DNA from: Actinocrispum wychmicini
GTDB lineage: Bacteria; Actinomycetota; Actinomycetes; Mycobacteriales; Pseudonocardiaceae
Reading direction: 5' to 3'
Assembly: GCF_004345645.1 (NCBI RefSeq)
Contig: NZ_SLWS01000012.1
Location: forward strand, 356,763-420,762
DNA: 64,000 nucleotides
The notes beneath the pieces are model-generated. The model made no database searches. It worked only from the letters and a program-made list of their open reading frames with translations, and was not told the origin of the DNA. The position numbers were made by a program, and so were the translations under genes. Shown piece by piece: positions 59,547-64,000 of the stretch. Position 1 is the stretch's first letter; each line of letters opens with the position of its first letter.

Positions 59547-59562
59547 TGTGACAAGTACCACA
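59547..59562. promoter_or_regulatory. CRP-like binding site upstream of the sdh operon
   Basis: TGTGACAAGTACCACA matches the CRP/GlxR-type consensus TGTGA-N6-TCACA with one mismatch. It is 97 bp before the first gene of the sdh1 operon and also in the leader region of the divergent GGDEF gene. CRP family control of sdh is known in mycobacteria and corynebacteria. The rest of the 300-bp gap (59451-59750) shows no gene. Confidence 0.45.
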
Positions 59563-59750
59563 CGACATGATCGGCGCTGTGACTGGGCCAACACCGCAGC
59601 ACCCCGCGGTGAATCGATTTCTGTGGCGGATCTCTCACCTAGGAGTCCGATTCGTCTGTTCGAGTGAAGGTGACTGTTCGTAACCAGGCAGGAACGTCGA
59701 CGCGCGTAGCGTGGGGCTGTGGGTCGGGGGGCCCAGGGGGTGGCGGGGGA

Positions 59751-60992
59751 ATGCCGGAGAACAGCCAACAGCGGGCAAAACGTTTGCGGGACGTCAGGCC
59801 GGTCGGCGCCGCGTACTTCGGGTGCGCGCTGGCGGCCGCGGTGGCCGCTGTCTGGACGTCCATCAGCCCGGTAAGCGGATACCAACTAGGGCAAACGATC
59901 CTCCTGACAGCTGTCGCGATGCTGCACGCGGAAGCGGCGCGGAACGTCGAACGGATCCGTCGCCGTCAGAAAGCTGTCGCGCACGTCGACCTGAACTCGA
60001 CCTGGACGTTCGCGGCGGCCCTGGTGCTGCCGCTGCCACTCGCCGCGGCGATGATCGTGGTCATCTACCTGCACGTGTGGCTGCGCGTCCAACGCACCCC
60101 GACCTTTCAGCGCGTGTTCAACGTCGCCATGTACATCCTCGCCACAGCCGCCGCCCAGGCAGTCTTCGGACTCGCCGGACCCGGCGCGCTCGCCACGATC
60201 CCCGGAGCGGTCACCGCTCTGGTCGCCGCGGCGGCGTACTCCGCAGTCAACGTCGGCCTGCTGACCGCGTGGCTCGCCACCGCACGCCTCGCCGACCGTC
60301 CATTCAAGACAGGCCTGGGCACACCCGCAGACAACGCCCTGGAAGCCGTCACCCTGTGCCTGGCGGTGTTCGTGGCGATGGCCATGCACTACAACGCGCT
60401 GCTGGTGCTCATCGGCCTGCCGCTGATCCTGGTGCTGCACCGCAACGAACTGATCCACCAACTGGAAGAGCTCGCCCGCAGGGACACCAAGACCGGCCTG
60501 CTGAACGCGACCGCGTGGACCGACCTGGCCAGGGAACGGCTCGCCGCCGCGACCCGGCGCGGCGAGGTCGTCGGCGTCCTGCTGATGGATCTGGACCTGT
60601 TCAAGAAGGTCAACGACACCTACGGCCACCTCGCCGGTGACGAGGTGCTCCGGGACGCCGCCGAGTCGTTCCAGCACGGAGTGCGGTCAATGGACGCGGT
60701 GGGCCGCTTCGGCGGCGAGGAGTTCGTGGTGCTGCTGCCCGAAACCACGATCGGCCAGATGATGCTGATCGCCGAACGGATCCGCCGAGGCATCGAGCAA
60801 CTGGTGGTGCGCCCGAGAATCGGCGACGACCAGCAGACCATCGACGGGCTGTCGGTATCGATCGGCGCAGCCGCCTTCCCCACCCAGGGACAGGATCTCG
60901 ACCAACTCCTCGACGCCGCGGACAAAGCGCTCTACCAAGCGAAGAGAAACGGGCGTAACCGAACTCGACTCGCCCCACGCCTGGTGCCGTAG
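59751..60992 (+). CDS. Membrane GGDEF-domain diguanylate cyclase
   Basis: A 413-residue protein with about six membrane helices in the first 240 residues (a 5TM/MASE-like sensor) and a C-terminal GGDEF domain. The active-site motif is GGEEF (321-325), and RSMD (312-315), five residues before it, is an intact allosteric I-site, so an active and feedback-inhibited c-di-GMP synthase is predicted. The ATG at 59751 follows a G-rich GGCGGGGGA stretch. Monocistronic; the signal sensed is unknown. c-di-GMP controls development in actinomycetes. Confidence 0.9.
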   Translation: MPENSQQRAKRLRDVRPVGAAYFGCALAAAVAAVWTSISPVSGYQLGQTILLTAVAMLHAEAARNVERIRRRQKAVAHVDLNSTWTFAAALVLPLPLAAAMIVVIYLHVWLRVQRTPTFQRVFNVAMYILATAAAQAVFGLAGPGALATIPGAVTALVAAAAYSAVNVGLLTAWLATARLADRPFKTGLGTPADNALEAVTLCLAVFVAMAMHYNALLVLIGLPLILVLHRNELIHQLEELARRDTKTGLLNATAWTDLARERLAAATRRGEVVGVLLMDLDLFKKVNDTYGHLAGDEVLRDAAESFQHGVRSMDAVGRFGGEEFVVLLPETTIGQMMLIAERIRRGIEQLVVRPRIGDDQQTIDGLSVSIGAAAFPTQGQDLDQLLDAADKALYQAKRNGRNRTRLAPRLVP

Positions 60993-61342
60993 CGAAAGAC
61001 CGCCAACTCCACGGCCCGGGTCTCGGCGGCCAGAGCGTCCGGGTTTCCGATGCCTCGCAGGTGCACACCAGCCCTCGACCGTGCCCAGCATCGGCTTGGT
61101 GTCGGCGGACCGTGAGCCGAAATCCGTCATCACCCGCGGTCCTGGACATTGTCGCCGGCGGCCTCGGTGCCTTCCCCAGACCCAGAACCGCTGGGTTGCG
61201 CACTGCTGGTCGACCCACGCGGGCTCAGCCAACCCTTCCGCGTCGCCAGTCGGATCTGAATCGATACCGCTGCCGTCGTTCAGTGTCAAGCCAGCAGTCT
61301 CGCAATGACCCCAGTTCCGCCCCCACCACCCCTGAATCGATT
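60993..61342. other. Intergenic region before edd without a recognised gene
   Basis: About 350 bp with only GC-driven frames on both strands. A minus-strand frame here (to 61352) includes AEPAWVDQQCATQRFWV, which reads somewhat like protein, but I cannot place it in a family and it has no initiation site. Possibly a relic; nothing firm. Confidence 0.4.
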
Positions 61343-61371
61343 TTGAAAACACCCACCATGGTGGGTACGTT
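61343..61371 (+). promoter_or_regulatory. edd-eda promoter with palindromic operator in the spacer
   Basis: TTGAAA (61343-61348) and TACGTT (61366-61371) are 17 bp apart, a good promoter. The spacer contains a perfect 16-bp palindrome ACCCACCATGGTGGGT (61351-61366). An operator between -35 and -10 is a typical repressor position. The edd GTG is about 60 bp downstream. The regulator is not in the window, except possibly the truncated gene at the right edge. Confidence 0.65.
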
Positions 61372-61433
61372 GAGCCTGGTCACCACCGTGTGCGACGACA
61401 GCGTTGCCGTCATCACCACATCGGGAGGCAACA

Positions 61434-63284
61434 GTGCACACGAAGCTCCACCGCGTCATCGCCGACGTGACTCAACGTATTGCCGATCGCAGCGCTGACA
61501 GCCGGCAGGCGTATCTGGATCGGGTGCGTGGCATGGCGACCGAGGGTCCAGCGCGAGCCGGGATGGCGTGCAGCAACCTCGCGCACGGCTTCGCGGCATG
61601 CGACGGGCCGGACAGGCTCGCGGTGCGCGCCCTCGTCAAACCCGGCGTCGCGATCATCTCCTCGTACAACGACCTGCTGTCCGCGCATCAGCCGCTCGAC
61701 GAGTATCCGAAGTGGCTCAAGGAGTCCGTGCGCGAAGCTGGCGGGGTCGCGCAGTTCGCGGGCGGCGTGCCTGCCATGTGCGACGGCATCACGCAGGGTC
61801 GTGCGGGCATGGAGTTGTCGCTGTTCAGCCGTGAGGTCATCGCGATGTCCACGGCCATCGCACTGACGCACGAGATGTTCGACGGCGCGTTGCTGCTGGG
61901 CGTGTGCGACAAGATCGTGCCCGGCCTGCTGATGGGCGCTCTCGCGTTCGGGCACCTGCCGGCGATCCTGGTTCCCGCCGGGCCGATGACCTCGGGACTG
62001 CCGAACAAGGAGAAAGCCCGGATCCGGCAGCTGTTCGCCGAGGGCCTGGCGAGCCGGGAGGAGCTCCTCGCGGCCGAGTCCGCGTCGTACCACGGGCCCG
62101 GGACATGCACGTTCTACGGCACCGCGAACTCCAACCAGCTGGTCGTCGAAGTCATGGGCCTGCACCTGCCAGGCACCAGCTTCGTCCACCCGCACACCCC
62201 GCTGCGGCGCGCGCTGACCGAGGAGGCCGGCAGGCAGGTCGTCCGACTCACCCGCACCCGGGGCCAGTACACCCCGATCTCGGACGTGGTCGACGAGAAG
62301 TCGATCGTCAACGGCGTGGTCGCGCTGCTGGCCACCGGCGGGTCGACGAACCACACGATGCACCTGCCCGCCATCGCCGCGGCCGCGGGCATCCAGCTGA
62401 CCTGGGACGACTTCGCCGACATCTCGGCCGTGGTGCCGCTCCTGGCCCGCGTGTACCCGAACGGCTCGGCGGACATCAACCACTTCCACGCCGCCGGTGG
62501 GGTCCAGTTCCTCGTGGGCGAACTGCTCGACGCCGGGCTGCTGCACCGGGACGTGCGCACGGTCGCGGGCGGCGGGCTGGACCTCTACCGGCAGGAACCT
62601 GTGCTCGAGGACGGGAAGATCGTCTGGCGGGACGGGCCGGTGACCAGCCTGGACACGGACGTCCTGCGGGGGATGGCCGACCCGTTCGAGCCGGACGGCG
62701 GCCTTCGGATGCTGACCGGAAACCTCGGCCGGGCCGTGATCAAGGTGTGCGCGGTGCAGCACGAGAACTGGGTCGTCGAGGCCCCGGCCCGGGTGTTCGC
62801 CAGCCAGGATGCGCTCACCGCCGCGTTCCAGGCCGGCGAACTGAACCACGACGTCGTCGTAGTGGTCCGCAACCAGGGGCCACGCGCGAACGGCATGCCG
62901 GAACTGCACGGCCTGACACCGGCCTTGGGCTCGTTGATGGACCACGGCCACAAGGTCGCCCTGGTCACCGACGGCCGGATGTCCGGCGCGTCCGGCAAGG
63001 TGCCCGCCGCCATCCAGGTCACACCTGAGTCGGTCACCGGCGGGCCGATCGCGCGGCTGCGGGACGGTGACGTCATCCGGCTGGACGCCGAACGCGGCAC
63101 CCTGGACGTGCACGTGGACCCCGAGGAATTCGCCAGCCGGTCCGTGGTGGACGAATACGTGCCCACAGCTTGGCAGGGCATGGGCCGCGAACTGTTCACC
63201 GCGTTGCGCAACGCGGTCGGCCCGGCTGAGCAAGGCGCTAGCGTGTTCGGCGTACAGCCGACCCGCAGTTGGGAGATGGCGTGA
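61434..63284 (+). CDS. edd: Phosphogluconate dehydratase (Entner-Doudoroff)
   Basis: A 616-residue IlvD/Edd-type dehydratase converting 6-phosphogluconate to 2-keto-3-deoxy-6-phosphogluconate. Family signatures include FAGGVPAMCDGITQG, LLGVCDKIVPGLLMGA, YGTANSNQ, LATGGSTNHTMHLPA and TDGRMSGASGKVPAAI; cysteines in these blocks bind an iron-sulfur cluster. The length and the sequence favour Edd over dihydroxy-acid dehydratase (about 560 residues), and eda follows directly. GTG start after GGGAGG. Confidence 0.95.
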   Translation: MHTKLHRVIADVTQRIADRSADSRQAYLDRVRGMATEGPARAGMACSNLAHGFAACDGPDRLAVRALVKPGVAIISSYNDLLSAHQPLDEYPKWLKESVREAGGVAQFAGGVPAMCDGITQGRAGMELSLFSREVIAMSTAIALTHEMFDGALLLGVCDKIVPGLLMGALAFGHLPAILVPAGPMTSGLPNKEKARIRQLFAEGLASREELLAAESASYHGPGTCTFYGTANSNQLVVEVMGLHLPGTSFVHPHTPLRRALTEEAGRQVVRLTRTRGQYTPISDVVDEKSIVNGVVALLATGGSTNHTMHLPAIAAAAGIQLTWDDFADISAVVPLLARVYPNGSADINHFHAAGGVQFLVGELLDAGLLHRDVRTVAGGGLDLYRQEPVLEDGKIVWRDGPVTSLDTDVLRGMADPFEPDGGLRMLTGNLGRAVIKVCAVQHENWVVEAPARVFASQDALTAAFQAGELNHDVVVVVRNQGPRANGMPELHGLTPALGSLMDHGHKVALVTDGRMSGASGKVPAAIQVTPESVTGGPIARLRDGDVIRLDAERGTLDVHVDPEEFASRSVVDEYVPTAWQGMGRELFTALRNAVGPAEQGASVFGVQPTRSWEMA

Positions 63285-63910
63285 CCACCGGTTCGGACCT
63301 GCTCGACCTGTCCCCGGTCATCCCGGTCGTCGTGATCGAGGACGTGGCGGACGCCGCCCCGCTGGCCGAGGCTCTCCTGGCCGGCGGCATCCGGGTGATC
63401 GAGGTGACCCTCCGTACGCCCGCCGCCCTGGACGCCATCGCCGCCATCCACGCCTCGGTGCCGGACATCGTCCTGGGCGCGGGCACCGTCACGTCCCCCG
63501 AACAGGCCGAACAAGCCGTGTCAGCGGGCTCGTCGTTCCTGGTGACACCTGGGACGACCCCAGACGTGCTGGACGCGTGTTTCGCCACCGGCCTGCCGTT
63601 CCTGCCCGGCGCGGGCACAGTGTCCGAGGCGATGCGGCTGGCTGAACGCGGCCTGACCGCGTTGAAGTTCTTCCCCGCGGAGGCCGCGGGCGGCGTCGAC
63701 TACCTCAAGTCCGTCGCCGGCCCGTTGCCCGGCCTGCGGTTCTGTCCCACCGGCGGGATCAGCCTCGCCACCGCGCCCCGATACCTGGCGTTGCCGAACG
63801 TGGGCTGCGTCGGCGGCTCCTGGCTGACGCCGAAGAACGCGGTGGCGGCCAAGGACTTCGGCCGGATCGAAGCCCTCGCCAAGGAAGCCTCGACGCTAAC
63901 CCGCGACTAG
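63281..63910 (+). CDS. eda: KDPG aldolase
   Basis: A 209-residue class I aldolase cleaving KDPG to pyruvate and glyceraldehyde-3-phosphate. The catalytic glutamate is in VIEVTLRTP (EVTLRTP) and the Schiff-base lysine in ALKFFPAEAAGG; LGAGTV and FCPTGGI bind phosphate. The GTG start overlaps the edd stop (GTGA), so the two Entner-Doudoroff enzymes are coupled. Full length. Confidence 0.96.
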   Translation: MTTGSDLLDLSPVIPVVVIEDVADAAPLAEALLAGGIRVIEVTLRTPAALDAIAAIHASVPDIVLGAGTVTSPEQAEQAVSAGSSFLVTPGTTPDVLDACFATGLPFLPGAGTVSEAMRLAERGLTALKFFPAEAAGGVDYLKSVAGPLPGLRFCPTGGISLATAPRYLALPNVGCVGGSWLTPKNAVAAKDFGRIEALAKEASTLTRD

Positions 63911-63922
63911 TGGTCACGACCG

Positions 63923-64000
63923 TTAGTTCGTCGGGGGTTTCAGCCACGCGGTGGTGTCGTTGAGGTAGAGCCCGCAGGCGCAGTCGAGTGCCTCCTGCGG
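63923..64000 (-). CDS. C-terminal end of an unidentified gene
   Basis: The minus strand encodes 25 in-frame residues ending in TAA at 63923-63925, with codon use typical of real genes here (GLYLNDTTAWLKPPTN at the C terminus). The gene continues past the window edge and converges on eda with 12 bp between the stop codons. Too short to identify; a cysteine pair CAC precedes the terminal segment. Confidence 0.55.
   Translation of the reverse strand, partial: PQEALDCACGLYLNDTTAWLKPPTN

Noticed and set aside
59451..59885. N-terminal extension of the small sdh-leader protein
   Set aside because: The upstream frame has no conserved sequence, crosses the CRP-like site and runs antisense into the GGDEF gene; the ATG at 59450 is sufficient.
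61001..61352. Transposase remnant on the minus strand before edd
   Set aside because: A stretch around AEPAWVDQQCATQRFWV looks protein-like but cannot be matched to a transposase family from memory, and no catalytic residues are visible.
1..64000. CRISPR arrays, insertion sequences with terminal repeats, integrase or attachment sites
   Set aside because: No regularly spaced repeats, transposase or integrase genes were found on either strand.

Overview
The window is chromosomal DNA of a high-GC actinomycete, most likely a member of the Pseudonocardiales (Saccharothrix, Lentzea, Kibdelosporangium or Amycolatopsis type). This rests on the strong GC bias at third codon positions, the many GTG starts, the SOS boxes of actinobacterial type, a B12-dependent ribonucleotide reductase, and a gene order that matches the Mycobacterium tuberculosis blocks Rv2718c-Rv2733c (nrdR, LysM, lexA, hflX, dapF, miaA, miaB) and Rv0247c-Rv0250c (sdh1). 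The species assignment is an inference.

Left part (1-15.7 kb): accessory and signalling genes. A truncated DUF7873-like gene is followed by the most striking object in the window, a structured non-coding RNA of about 380 nt. It carries two tandem tRNA-like modules in circularly permuted order (anticodon-stem 3' strand, T arm, acceptor 3' strand, short loop, acceptor 5' strand, D arm, anticodon-stem 5' strand), enclosed by a 9-bp long-range stem and ended by a terminator hairpin. The arrangement resembles the tRNA-mimicking part of bacterial YrlA Y RNAs. An ADP-ribosylglycohydrolase gene follows directly, and an RtcB RNA ligase lies 8.5 kb downstream, so an RNA-repair or RNA-surveillance role is plausible. 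Then come a polysaccharide deacetylase/SRPBCC pair facing a CGNR zinc-finger regulator, a GNAT enzyme, an ECF41-type sigma factor with its FAD oxidoreductase partner, a large secreted protein, an aspartate-type aminotransferase, rtcB, a lipoprotein, a SARP/NB-ARC regulator and a cluster of four secreted proteins.

Middle (15.7-41.2 kb): the conserved DNA-metabolism and tRNA-modification block, nrdJ-nrdR, LysM-lexA with SOS boxes, hflX, dapF-miaA-dioxygenase-like gene, DUF349, and miaB with a small membrane protein. It is interrupted by three accessory insertions: SDR/HTH/phospholipase C between nrdR and LysM; a type VII secretion-like cassette with an amidase toxin-like protein, plus a membrane NACHT ATPase, between lexA and hflX; and an M6-like metalloprotease before the miaB pair.

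Right part (41.2-64 kb): a TAXI-type binding lipoprotein facing a two-component system, a complete gluABCD glutamate uptake operon, an XRE/ImmA-IrrE/MAB_1171c-like triad, an amidohydrolase, a PIG-L deacetylase and a methyltransferase. Next is a decayed segment with a frameshifted nitroreductase and a glycosyltransferase fragment, then a DEDDh exonuclease-BRCT protein, the sdh1 succinate dehydrogenase operon with a CRP-like site upstream, a GGDEF membrane protein, and the Entner-Doudoroff pair edd-eda with a perfect palindrome inside its promoter spacer. The last 78 bases hold the 3' end of an unidentified gene on the minus strand.
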